NCBI GenBank assembly: GCA_025465385.1
Contig: JAODNG010000491.1
Location: 1 to 7,942, forward strand
Length of the DNA: 7,942 nucleotides
DNA from: Pseudonocardiales bacterium
GTDB taxonomy: Bacteria; Actinomycetota; Actinomycetes; Mycobacteriales; Pseudonocardiaceae
Reading direction: 5' to 3'
A program made the translations under genes and the position numbers. The notes under the pieces were generated by a model. It had not been told where the DNA came from, did not search any database, and saw only the letters and a program-made list of their open reading frames with translations. This document shows positions 1-5,440 of the stretch, piece after piece; positions within the stretch are counted from its first letter, which is position 1; each line of letters opens with the position of its first letter.

Positions 1-2
1 GT

Positions 3-115
3 GACCTCATCGGCCGCCTGCGCGCTATCGGACGCGGCCGCGCGCATCACAGTGGACCGGGGAGCACAGTCGGCTACGAAATGTCCTGGGCGACAAGCTG
101 TCCAACGGCGGATGC
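3..115 (+). other. Possible degraded 5' part of the S51-like gene
   Basis: The frame of the following gene stays open upstream from position 5 to its GTG start at 116. Its last residues, reading LGDKLSNGGC, fit the family segment just before the nucleophile region. Earlier residues in that frame look non-native. In another frame, positions 51-65 read SGPGS, and as I recall GPGS is a conserved motif of this family lying some 20-25 residues before the double glycine. Here only about 14 codons separate the two, and they are out of frame. I infer a small deletion plus frameshift around 63-85, or a sequencing error. The true 5' end of the gene would lie to the left of the window. Confidence 0.35.
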
Positions 116-994
116 GTGGCCTTCTCCAGCGCGGCGGCGGCGACCCTGGGCGTTGCCACCGTGCCCGTGTATGAGATCTACAAGGTTGGCGCCACTCCCT
201 ACTGGGCGCCGGGCCTGGACCTGCTGGCGCAGCTCGGGCTACGCGCGGCGGTGATCCCACACTACGACAATGCCGAGGGCGGTACCCACGACACCCGGTT
301 CTGCTACCTCGGCGAACGCCGGCTGTGGCTGATGGAGTCGATGCTGGACAGCGAAACCGTCGTTCTCGGGGTGGACGAACACACCGCTGCTCTGTTCGAC
401 CTCGATGCGGACACCGTGACAGTCCTGGGTCGAGCCACGCTCACGATCCGCAGGCACGGCGTGAGCACGGTGTTTCCGTCGGGTGCCACCGTGGCAATCG
501 ATGAGCTACGGGAGATCGCCGCAGGCGGCAGGCCAACGATGGAGTTGCCGTGCCCCCGATCGCCAACCGCCGACATGACTGACCCATCACCATCACTGCG
601 CGCGGAGGCCGAACGGCTGGAGCGCGTCTTCGACACCGGTCTACGCAACCGTGACGTCACGGCGGCAGTTACCGCCGTCCTTGAGTTGGAGCAGGCGATC
701 GTCGATTGGTCGGCCGACACCGAGGAGATGGACGGCATCGAGCGACCCCGGGCGATGCTGCGCCGAATGGTGACGCGACTGGCCGAGCTCGCCGTGGTGG
801 GTGCGCGGGATCCCCGGGATATCGTCACGCCCTTCGTCGAAGCACTCCTGGAACTTCGCGAGCAGGCTCGCGAACAAGGTTCGTGGATCCTCGCCGACAC
901 CCTGCGCGATCGGCTCACCGCTGCCGGGATCGAGGTCCGCGACACCCCGCAAGGCGCTTCCTGGCAGGTAGCAGGTCGTCTAACAATGGGTTAG
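116..994 (+). CDS. Type-1 GATase/peptidase S51-like protein with CysRS-like C-terminal tail
   Basis: The protein has 292 residues from GTG 116. Residues 1-140 resemble actinobacterial proteins with a class-I glutamine-amidotransferase or peptidase-S51-like fold. The segments VYEIYKVG (18-25), PHYDNAEGGTHDTRFC (48-63) and VLGVDEHTA (83-91) are typical. The FSSAAA stretch near residues 3-8 occupies the nucleophile-elbow position, but without the classical G-x-S-x-G. After a Pro/Ser-rich linker (about 145-160), residues 160-292 are helical. They end in a segment (RDRLTAAGIEVRDTPQGASW) very like the extreme C-terminus of cysteinyl-tRNA synthetase. No synthetase catalytic domain is present, so it should not be called cysS. 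Substrate and reaction are unknown. No Shine-Dalgarno supports GTG 116, and family members usually carry roughly 90 more N-terminal residues. The start is therefore probably an artefact of truncation or frameshift, and the gene may be a pseudogene. Confidence 0.6.
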   Translation: MAFSSAAAATLGVATVPVYEIYKVGATPYWAPGLDLLAQLGLRAAVIPHYDNAEGGTHDTRFCYLGERRLWLMESMLDSETVVLGVDEHTAALFDLDADTVTVLGRATLTIRRHGVSTVFPSGATVAIDELREIAAGGRPTMELPCPRSPTADMTDPSPSLRAEAERLERVFDTGLRNRDVTAAVTAVLELEQAIVDWSADTEEMDGIERPRAMLRRMVTRLAELAVVGARDPRDIVTPFVEALLELREQAREQGSWILADTLRDRLTAAGIEVRDTPQGASWQVAGRLTMG

Positions 995-1005
995 CCGCAG
1001 GCTAA
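991..1005 (+). terminator. Small stem-loop over the stop codon of the S51-like gene
   Basis: TTAGCC (991-996) and GGCTAA (1000-1005) are perfect inverted repeats with a 3-nt loop, and they include the TAG stop at 992-994. There is no T-tract, so an intrinsic terminator is doubtful. The left side, GGTTAGCC (989-996), also matches a half-site of the DtxR/IdeR operator, so this may be a protein-binding site. Confidence 0.25.
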
Positions 1006-1042
1006 TCGCACCACCGGCGGATCACTGGGGTTCCCAGCGACA

Positions 1043-1061
1043 TTTAGTTAGCCTGTCCTAT
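1043..1061. promoter_or_regulatory. Weak DtxR/IdeR-like operator overlapping the sigC start
   Basis: Compared with the mycobacterial iron-box consensus TWAGGTWAGSCTWACCTWA, these 19 bases match at 14 positions, including the central GTTAGCCT core. The site ends directly at the sigC ATG, where a bound repressor would block transcription. The mismatches fall symmetrically in the arms (positions 3, 4, 13, 14 and 19). It may be a weak site, a site for another DtxR-family regulator such as an MntR, or chance. Confidence 0.25.
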
Positions 1062-1643
1062 ATGGGTGACCCCCGATCTGATGACGCGCACACCACCGCG
1101 CTCGCTCTTGCGGCCGGTGCGGGGGATCGCACGGCGCTGGCAGCCTTCATCCGCGCCACTCAGCGTGACGTGTACCGCTTCGTAGGCCACTTTTGCGCGC
1201 GGGACGAGGCTGAGGACCTCACCCAGGAGACCTACCTGCGGGCGCTGCGGGCGCTGCCGGGCTTCGCCGGCCGTTCTTCGGCGCGGACCTGGCTGCTTTC
1301 CATCGCTCGGCGGGTAGCCGCCGACCAGATCCGGCGGACCATGGCGCGGCCGCGCACCACCGCCATCGAAGATTGGGACACCATCGCGGCCGGGAGCTCG
1401 ACACACCGGCGGTCCGGGTTCGACGAAGGCGTCTTACTGCGCGAGCTGGTGGCCGGTCTGGAAACCGACCGCCGGGACGCCTTCGTGCTCACCCAGGTAC
1501 TGGGTCTGGGCTACGCGGCCGCCGCTGAGGTGTGCGGATGCCCCGTCGGCACCATCCGGTCCCGGGTGGCCCGGGCGCGCGAGGACCTAGTCCGTGCGAT
1601 AAACGCCCCCGAACTGCCCGGCCGGACCGGCACCGGCCCCTGA
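1062..1643 (+). CDS. sigC: ECF RNA polymerase sigma factor, SigC type
   Basis: The protein has 193 residues. It directs RNA polymerase to a specific promoter set. Sigma region 2 spans about residues 25-92, with the region 2.2 signature DLTQETYLRAL (52-62) and the region 2.3/2.4 stretch SSARTWLLSIARRVAADQIR (72-91). Sigma region 4 spans about 135-180, with the helix-turn-helix segment EVCGCPVGTIRSRVARARE. The wording, including FIRATQ, ARTWLL.IAR and CGCPVGTIRSRVARAR, closely follows M. tuberculosis SigC as I remember it. There is no extra C-terminal sensory domain. The ATG has no Shine-Dalgarno and no upstream in-frame alternative that fits the family, so a leaderless transcript is likely. 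No cognate anti-sigma gene is directly adjacent; the nearest candidate is the zf-HC2 protein at 4531-5085. M. tuberculosis SigC has been linked to copper nutrition, which fits the copper genes downstream. Confidence 0.92.
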   Translation: MGDPRSDDAHTTALALAAGAGDRTALAAFIRATQRDVYRFVGHFCARDEAEDLTQETYLRALRALPGFAGRSSARTWLLSIARRVAADQIRRTMARPRTTAIEDWDTIAAGSSTHRRSGFDEGVLLRELVAGLETDRRDAFVLTQVLGLGYAAAAEVCGCPVGTIRSRVARAREDLVRAINAPELPGRTGTGP

Positions 1644-1696
1644 GTTTTGCCCTCATTGGCGCCGCGATACAGCGTCGAGCAGCTACGCTGCGAGGA

Positions 1697-1789
1697 GCAA
1701 CGGTGCGAGGAAGCCGGTGGAAATCCGGCGCGGTCGCGCCACTGTGATCGGGCGGGTTGCCGCCCGGGAGCCAGATCTTCGGCCGTTGC
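1697..1789 (+). promoter_or_regulatory. Cobalamin (B12) riboswitch aptamer
   Basis: The conserved cobalamin-aptamer blocks appear in the right order. GGTGCGAGGAAGCCGG (from 1702) is followed by the AAATCCGGCGCGGTC region, the B12 box GCCACTGTGA (1738-1747) and GGGAGCCAGA (from 1766). Stems can be drawn by eye. A closing helix pairs GCAACGG (1697-1703) with CCGTTGC (1783-1789). A second pairs GCCGG (1713-1717) with CCGGC (1725-1729). A third pairs CGGGCGG (1749-1755) with CCGCCCG (1760-1766) around a 4-nt loop. It lies between sigC and cbiM, with the aptamer ending 44 bases before the cbiM start. Family knowledge predicts that adenosylcobalamin binding represses the downstream cobalt transport gene. 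No convincing promoter is visible between the sigC stop and the aptamer. Read-through from sigC, or a poor promoter near 1647-1671, could drive it. Confidence 0.93.
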
Positions 1790-1806
1790 CCAGCTCAGCA
1801 TTGTCA

Positions 1807-1833
1807 GGGACGCGTCATCCCGAAGGAGTTCCC
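1807..1833 (+). promoter_or_regulatory. Candidate riboswitch expression platform and ribosome binding site
   Basis: The strong Shine-Dalgarno GAAGGAG (1822-1828) sits 5 nt before the cbiM GTG. GGGA at 1807-1810 can pair either with TCCC at 1818-1821, leaving the ribosome site free, or with TCCC at 1830-1833, placing the site inside the loop. Such mutually exclusive pairing suggests translational control, as is common for actinobacterial B12 riboswitches. There is no T-run that would indicate a transcription terminator. The switching model is inferred from complementarity alone and the stems are short. Confidence 0.45.
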
Positions 1834-2478
1834 GTGCACATCCCCGACGGCTTCGTCTCCCCTGCAGTCACAGTCGCCGGCGCTGTGGTGGCCGTTGCCG
1901 GGCTTGCGGTGTGTGTGCGCCGCGCCGGGCTCGACGTCACGCAGCGGCAGTTGCCGCTGGCCGGTCTCGCTGCCGCGTTCTTCCTGGTCCTGGGCGCTCC
2001 GATCATCCCGGTTGCGGTAGGTACCGAGGGCCACTTGCTCGGCGGCACGCTGGCCGTGGCGCTGCTCGGACCGTGGCTGGGACCGGTGGTGATCACCGTG
2101 GTCACCGTGGTCCAAGCCTTGTTCCTCGGCGATGGCGGGCTCTCGACCCTCGGCATCAATGTGGTGAACCTGGCACTGGTGCCGGCCGCGGTCGGCTACC
2201 CGGTCCTGCTCGGGCTACGCAAGGTGCTGCCCCGGCGGCCTACCGGCACAACGGTGGCCGCCGGGATCGCCGCCGCGGTGTCGGTGCTGGCGGCGGCTGC
2301 ACTGTTCACCGCGGAGTACGCCCTGGGGGGTGCTGCCGGGGTGCCGCTGCGCACCGTTGCGATCTCAACCATGGGGGTTTACGCGCTGGTCGCGGTCTTA
2401 GAGGGGCTGGTCACCGCGCTGGTTGTGCGCGGGTTGCTGGCAGTGCGCGCCGACCTAGTGCAGGTAGCCCACGGCTAG
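1834..2478 (+). CDS. cbiM: CbiM, substrate-specific (S) component of a cobalt ECF transporter
   Basis: The protein has 214 residues, about the usual CbiM length. It is an inner-membrane protein that binds Co2+ and works with CbiN and the energising subunits CbiQ and CbiO to import cobalt for B12 synthesis. The N-terminus reads MHIPDGF. In this family the free N-terminus and His2 are metal ligands, which fixes the start at GTG 1834 and rules out longer versions of the frame. His67 in EGHLLGG, followed by the GPW and GDGGLSTLGINVVNLA segments, corresponds to the conserved core that supplies a further histidine ligand in the related NikM. Five or six hydrophobic segments are evident. The Shine-Dalgarno GAAGGAG is well placed and the riboswitch upstream supports cobalt/B12 specificity. 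No cbiN, cbiQ or cbiO follows; the next gene is a lipase. The partners must be elsewhere, or this is a solitary component. Confidence 0.9.
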   Translation: MHIPDGFVSPAVTVAGAVVAVAGLAVCVRRAGLDVTQRQLPLAGLAAAFFLVLGAPIIPVAVGTEGHLLGGTLAVALLGPWLGPVVITVVTVVQALFLGDGGLSTLGINVVNLALVPAAVGYPVLLGLRKVLPRRPTGTTVAAGIAAAVSVLAAAALFTAEYALGGAAGVPLRTVAISTMGVYALVAVLEGLVTALVVRGLLAVRADLVQVAHG

Positions 2479-2488
2479 TTCGACTAGC
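2474..2488 (+). terminator. Small stem-loop over the cbiM stop codon
   Basis: GCTAGT (2474-2479) and ACTAGC (2483-2488) form a perfect 6-bp inverted repeat around the loop TCG, enclosing the TAG stop at 2476-2478. No T-tract follows. It resembles the hairpins at the stops of the S51-like and acyltransferase genes. It may be a weak terminator, an mRNA-end stabiliser, or a chance palindrome. Confidence 0.25.
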
Positions 2489-2528
2489 GCAATGACTTCG
2501 TCAAGCCGCTGGTGGGTACCCAACTGGC

Positions 2529-3356
2529 ATGGCTGGCAGCGCGTTCGTCCTCGGCGGTGGGGGGGTGCTGGGCGCCGCCGAGGCAGGCATGGCCGGAGCG
2601 TTGCTCGAGGCCGGCGTGGTACCGGATCTTATCTGCGGTACCTCGATCGGGGCGATCAACGGCGCGGCTCTCGCCGCGGACCCCACCCCGGATGGCGCGC
2701 AGCAGCTGGTGGCGATGTGGGGGGAGCTCGCAGCCGATGGCGTGCTCGGCGGTTCACTGCTCGGCCGGCTGGTGGAGATCGTGCGCAGTGGCACGTCCCT
2801 GCACGACGGAGAGGACCTGCGCCGGCTACTGCTCGAGCGCCTTCCGGTACACACCTTCGAAGAACTCCTAGTTCCTTTCCAGTGCGTGGCGGCAAGCATC
2901 GAACGTGCCCGGGAGCACTGGTTCTCCTGCGGCGACCTGATCGACGCGGTGCTCGCATCCTGCGCTCTACCGGGCGTCTTCCCGCCGGTGTGCATCGCCG
3001 GCGAGCACTTCTTCGACGGCGGCCTGGTCAACAGCATCCCCTTGGCGCGGGCCGTCCAGGCAGGCGCTGACACGGTGTGGGTGCTGCACGTCGGGCGCGT
3101 CGAGGAGGCACTGACCGCGCCCCGCTTCCCGTGGGAGGTGGGGTTCGTGGCCTTCGAGATCGCGCGGCGGCACCGATTCCATACCGACCTCAACGATGTG
3201 CCCGATGGCGTCACCGTTCACGTGTTACCGACGGGCCTTCCGCAGCGGTCGGCGGCGACGTGGTCGAACCTGCGCTACCGCGACCGTCGGCGGATCGAAT
3301 GGAGCGTACAACTCGCCTACGAGGCCACCCGCGACTACCTGGCGGCGCTGACATGA
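2529..3356 (+). CDS. Patatin-like phospholipase
   Basis: The protein has 275 residues. It is predicted to be a Ser-Asp dyad acyl hydrolase acting on phospholipids or related acyl lipids. The oxyanion-hole loop GGGGVLGA lies at residues 9-16. The nucleophile motif GTSIG is at 37-41 with Ser39. The catalytic aspartate is Asp163 in the DGG motif at 163-165. All three signatures are intact, so the enzyme should be active. There is no signal peptide or membrane segment, which suggests a cytosolic or membrane-peripheral protein. The start at ATG 2529 puts the first beta strand (AFVLGGGG) right at the N-terminus, as usual. The ribosome site is poor, only a GGTGGG about 11 nt upstream. Fifty bases separate it from cbiM, and its last four bases overlap the acyltransferase start. 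The two are probably translationally coupled and share a lipid-remodelling role. The natural substrate is unknown. Confidence 0.88.
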   Translation: MAGSAFVLGGGGVLGAAEAGMAGALLEAGVVPDLICGTSIGAINGAALAADPTPDGAQQLVAMWGELAADGVLGGSLLGRLVEIVRSGTSLHDGEDLRRLLLERLPVHTFEELLVPFQCVAASIERAREHWFSCGDLIDAVLASCALPGVFPPVCIAGEHFFDGGLVNSIPLARAVQAGADTVWVLHVGRVEEALTAPRFPWEVGFVAFEIARRHRFHTDLNDVPDGVTVHVLPTGLPQRSAATWSNLRYRDRRRIEWSVQLAYEATRDYLAALT

Positions 3357-4363
3357 CCAGGCTGCGCCGGGCTCTGACGGTCCCGGCGGTGGCCATGCTG
3401 GAAATCCTGCTCCTGATCACCGCGCCGCTGCTGCTCCTCGTCGCGGCGATCGCGTCAGCAGGGGCCGGCTCGACGCGGGCGTTACGCAGCACGGCCCTGG
3501 TGCTGGCTTACGCAGCCATCGAGCTGTCGACGCTGAATCGCCTACGGCGCGGGGTGGACGACCCGGATCTGCTGCTGCGGGAGGTGCTGACCAGGGCCTA
3601 CCGCACGATCCGGCGAATCCTCGATGTGCGGGTGGCGCTGGAGGCCGGGTCCGCCACGAGGGAGCAGCTTGCGACGTCGCAGGGCCTGGTAGTACTCGCG
3701 CGGCACTGCGGGCCCGGGGACTCCCTGTTCATCGCCTGGCTGCTGGTGGTGCAGTACCGGTTGCGGCTGCACGTCGTGCTTAAGTCCGTGCTGCGCCTGG
3801 AACCCACCCTCGACCTCGCCGGCGATCGACTGCCACTGTGCTTCGTCGGGTCCAACCGGCACCGGGCCCGCGGATGCATTCATACCCTCGCCGCCTCGAT
3901 GTCCACCGGCGATGCGCTGCTGCTGTTCCCCGAGGGCGGCAACTTCAGCCGGCCGCGGTGGCGCCAGGCGGTGGCGGCGCTGTCCGCCCGCCACGCCTAC
4001 GACGAGGCGCGGCGTGCCCGAGGACGCACCTACACGCTGCCACCGCACCTCGGCGGCGTGCTCGCGGCGCTTACCGGAGCCCCGACGGCCGACGTACTTC
4101 TACTCGCCCACACGGGCTTCGCCCGAGACGGACGGGACCGGCCCTGGTCGCAACTGCCGGTGCACCGCGCGCTCGTCATCCGCACTGCGCTCGCGCCTGC
4201 CGCCACGGTCCCGCGCGAGGCGGCCGCGCTGTCGACGTGGCTGGACACCGCGTGGTCGGACGTCGACGCGTGGGTGCAGCGGCACGTCGAGCACCGAGGG
4301 AGCAACAGCGGTCCACTGGACTCCGTCGACGCGCCGGTAGGCGATCGCGGGGAACTCCGGTAG
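3353..4363 (+). CDS. Membrane-bound PlsC/LPLAT-family acyltransferase
   Basis: The protein has 336 residues. It likely transfers an acyl chain from acyl-CoA or acyl-ACP to a lysophospholipid or another glycerolipid acceptor at the membrane. Two hydrophobic segments (about residues 10-36 and 43-58) precede the catalytic domain. The catalytic HX4D motif is His118-Asp123 (HCGPGD). The acceptor-binding motif III is FPEGG at 192-196. The PlsC core therefore covers about 105-215, and the C-terminal 120 residues are less typical. The start is ATG 3353, which overlaps the lipase stop as ATGA; the longer upstream reading in this frame runs inside the lipase gene and is not real. The last 30 or so residues are polar and low in complexity. 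The lipase next door would supply lyso-lipid for reacylation, a Lands-cycle-like pairing. The exact acceptor cannot be read from sequence. Confidence 0.85.
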   Translation: MTRLRRALTVPAVAMLEILLLITAPLLLLVAAIASAGAGSTRALRSTALVLAYAAIELSTLNRLRRGVDDPDLLLREVLTRAYRTIRRILDVRVALEAGSATREQLATSQGLVVLARHCGPGDSLFIAWLLVVQYRLRLHVVLKSVLRLEPTLDLAGDRLPLCFVGSNRHRARGCIHTLAASMSTGDALLLFPEGGNFSRPRWRQAVAALSARHAYDEARRARGRTYTLPPHLGGVLAALTGAPTADVLLLAHTGFARDGRDRPWSQLPVHRALVIRTALAPAATVPREAAALSTWLDTAWSDVDAWVQRHVEHRGSNSGPLDSVDAPVGDRGELR

Positions 4364-4380
4364 TCGGTACAGCGACTACC
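4359..4380 (+). terminator. Stem-loop at the end of the acyltransferase gene
   Basis: GGTAGTCG (4359-4366) and CGACTACC (4373-4380) form a perfect 8-bp stem with a 6-nt loop, including the TAG stop at 4361-4363. No T-tract follows, as is frequent for actinobacterial terminators. The roughly 150-base gap that follows, and the change of gene theme, support an operon end here. Confidence 0.45.
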
Positions 4381-4530
4381 TCACCGTGGAAGGTAGGGCG
4401 ACAGATCACTTTCAACGAGACCGCTGCGCCATCGTCGGTGCACCATGAACGTTCACCCAATGAACTCGCGCGCCGAATTATCAAGCCAAGTGCCTGGAAC
4501 TTCAGGGCTCCGGTGCGCGACCATTGTCAC

Positions 4531-5085
4531 GTGGACTGCACAGAGTGTAGGGAAGCCCTCTCAGCCCGCCTGGACGGCGAAGCGAGTGCCCCAGAATCGC
4601 GCGCGGTGGACGCCCACTTGGCGATCTGTGCTACTTGCTGTTGGTTCGGCGACGAGGCGGCGCGTGTCACCAGGCTCGCCCGTGCCGCCGTATCAACCCA
4701 GCCTTCCGACGTCACCGTAGAGCCGGTATTCACCATCGACGGGCTGGCCACCGTCTTGCAGGTCCTCGCCGAGCTCGACCGTGACTCGACGACCTGCGCC
4801 ACCGCGATGATGGCCTACAACACCGCCGACATGATCAGTGCCACACGTGCGGCACTGAACTGTGCCGACATCGCCGCGTCCGCCCACCGTGTCCTATCCA
4901 GGCCCGCCGCCACCGACGCTCGGGTCATCCGGAGCATCCTGGAGGCAGCGGTTGCTGCCGCCGACCGCTGCGCAGCGGAGTGCGGCCAACACGCCAGTCA
5001 CCACGGCCACTGCCGGGTCCACTCCGAAACCGCCCAGCGCGCTGCCCGACTCTGTCGATCCGAGCTACAGAACATCACCGGCTGA
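4531..5085 (+). CDS. Anti-sigma zinc finger (zf-HC2) fused to four-helix copper-binding (DUF326/Csp-like) domain
   Basis: The protein has 184 residues from GTG 4531. Residues 1-50 are a zf-HC2/ZAS domain, with CTEC at 3-6, SARLDGE at 11-17 and the HX3CX2C motif HLAICATC at 29-36. This domain binds and inhibits ECF sigma factors. Residues 66-184 resemble the four-helix-bundle copper-binding family (DUF326/Csp). LNCADIA (109-115), HRVLSR (119-124), the run CAAECGQHASHHGHC (147-161) and a final helix with Cys175 align with typical family wording. Several cysteines usual in that family are replaced, leaving Cys89, 111, 147, 151, 161 and 175 plus a histidine-rich loop (154, 157, 158, 160, 164). 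No membrane helix is seen, so it should be cytosolic. I infer a metal-responsive anti-sigma factor. Its partner is unproven; sigC is the only sigma gene in the window. GTG 4513 is an equally open start that adds MRDHCH. Neither has a clear ribosome site. The gene precedes mymT and the copper ATPase. Confidence 0.78.
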   Translation: MDCTECREALSARLDGEASAPESRAVDAHLAICATCCWFGDEAARVTRLARAAVSTQPSDVTVEPVFTIDGLATVLQVLAELDRDSTTCATAMMAYNTADMISATRAALNCADIAASAHRVLSRPAATDARVIRSILEAAVAAADRCAAECGQHASHHGHCRVHSETAQRAARLCRSELQNITG

Positions 5086-5272
5086 GTCGAGCTAATCGGC
5101 AGTGTGGTGACGCGCTCAACGCTCAGCAGCTGATGGTTCACGGCGCACCTTTTAGGAGAAATTCCAGGCCTCAATTCCAGCGACCCATGCATCACAACGT
5201 GTCCTGCTGGGAGCCGTCGCCGGGAGTAACGTGCTGTCCTACGCATACGAGGCTTGGCCTGGGGAGGTCGGG
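5086..5272 (+). other. Intergenic region upstream of mymT, no clear operator
   Basis: This 187-base gap separates the anti-sigma-like gene from mymT. I see no RicR-type TACCC-N5-GGGTA palindrome, the element that controls mymT in M. tuberculosis, and no clear housekeeping promoter. It shares the word CCAGCGAC (5177-5184) with the sigC upstream region (1034-1041), and TGTCCTA (5235-5241) with 1054-1060. The only firm element is the ribosome site GGGGAGG at 5261-5267, five bases before the mymT ATG. Confidence 0.4.
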
Positions 5273-5440
5273 ATGACGCAATACACCAAGGGAGCCGTGC
5301 TTACCTGCGCGCACGAGGAATGTGGCTGCCGGGTTCGCATTGACGAGGAGTGCCACTGCCCGTCCGGCGACGGCGTGTACACCTGTGCTTGTGGGGCGCC
5401 CCTCGTCGATCCAAGTGAGGCCGGCACCGCAACCGGTTAA
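5273..5440 (+). CDS. mymT: Copper metallothionein, MymT family
   Basis: A 55-residue cysteine-rich protein that chelates Cu(I) in the cytosol and protects against copper toxicity. The pattern LTCAHEECGCRVRID (10-24), CHC (27-29) and YTCACG (36-41) matches M. tuberculosis MymT almost word for word as I recall it. The seven cysteines are 12, 17, 19, 27, 29, 38 and 40. ATG 5273 has an excellent Shine-Dalgarno, GGGGAGG, five bases upstream, so the longer in-frame GTG start is rejected. The C-terminal tail after residue 45 (DPSEAGTATG) is slightly longer than in the M. tuberculosis protein. Its 3' end overlaps the best start of the copper ATPase, which suggests co-translation of copper buffer and pump. 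It also lies just after the copper-bundle anti-sigma gene. No RicR operator is visible upstream, so its control may differ from the known mycobacterial case. Confidence 0.92.
   Translation: MTQYTKGAVLTCAHEECGCRVRIDEECHCPSGDGVYTCACGAPLVDPSEAGTATG

Noticed and set aside
1804..2159. Long open frames on the minus strand opposite cbiM
   Set aside because: They mirror a clear transmembrane protein with conserved motifs, have no ribosome site, and arise from high-GC codon bias.
1647..2495. 282-codon + frame overlapping the riboswitch and cbiM
   Set aside because: Arg/Gly-rich composition, no recognisable domain, and it reads through the B12 aptamer.
2513..2522. Palindrome TGGGTACCCA just before the lipase start
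   Set aside because: It superficially resembles a TACCC/GGGTA copper operator but has the halves reversed and no 5-base spacer. A 10-base palindrome is weak on its own.
3838..4512. N-terminal extension of the anti-sigma/copper protein to position 3838
   Set aside because: That part overlaps the acyltransferase in another frame and has shadow-type composition. The conserved protein begins at GTG 4513 or 4531.
4965..4978. Perfect 14-base palindrome CCGCTGCGCAGCGG
   Set aside because: It lies within a conserved coding helix in high-GC sequence and is best explained by codon use; no reason to call an operator.
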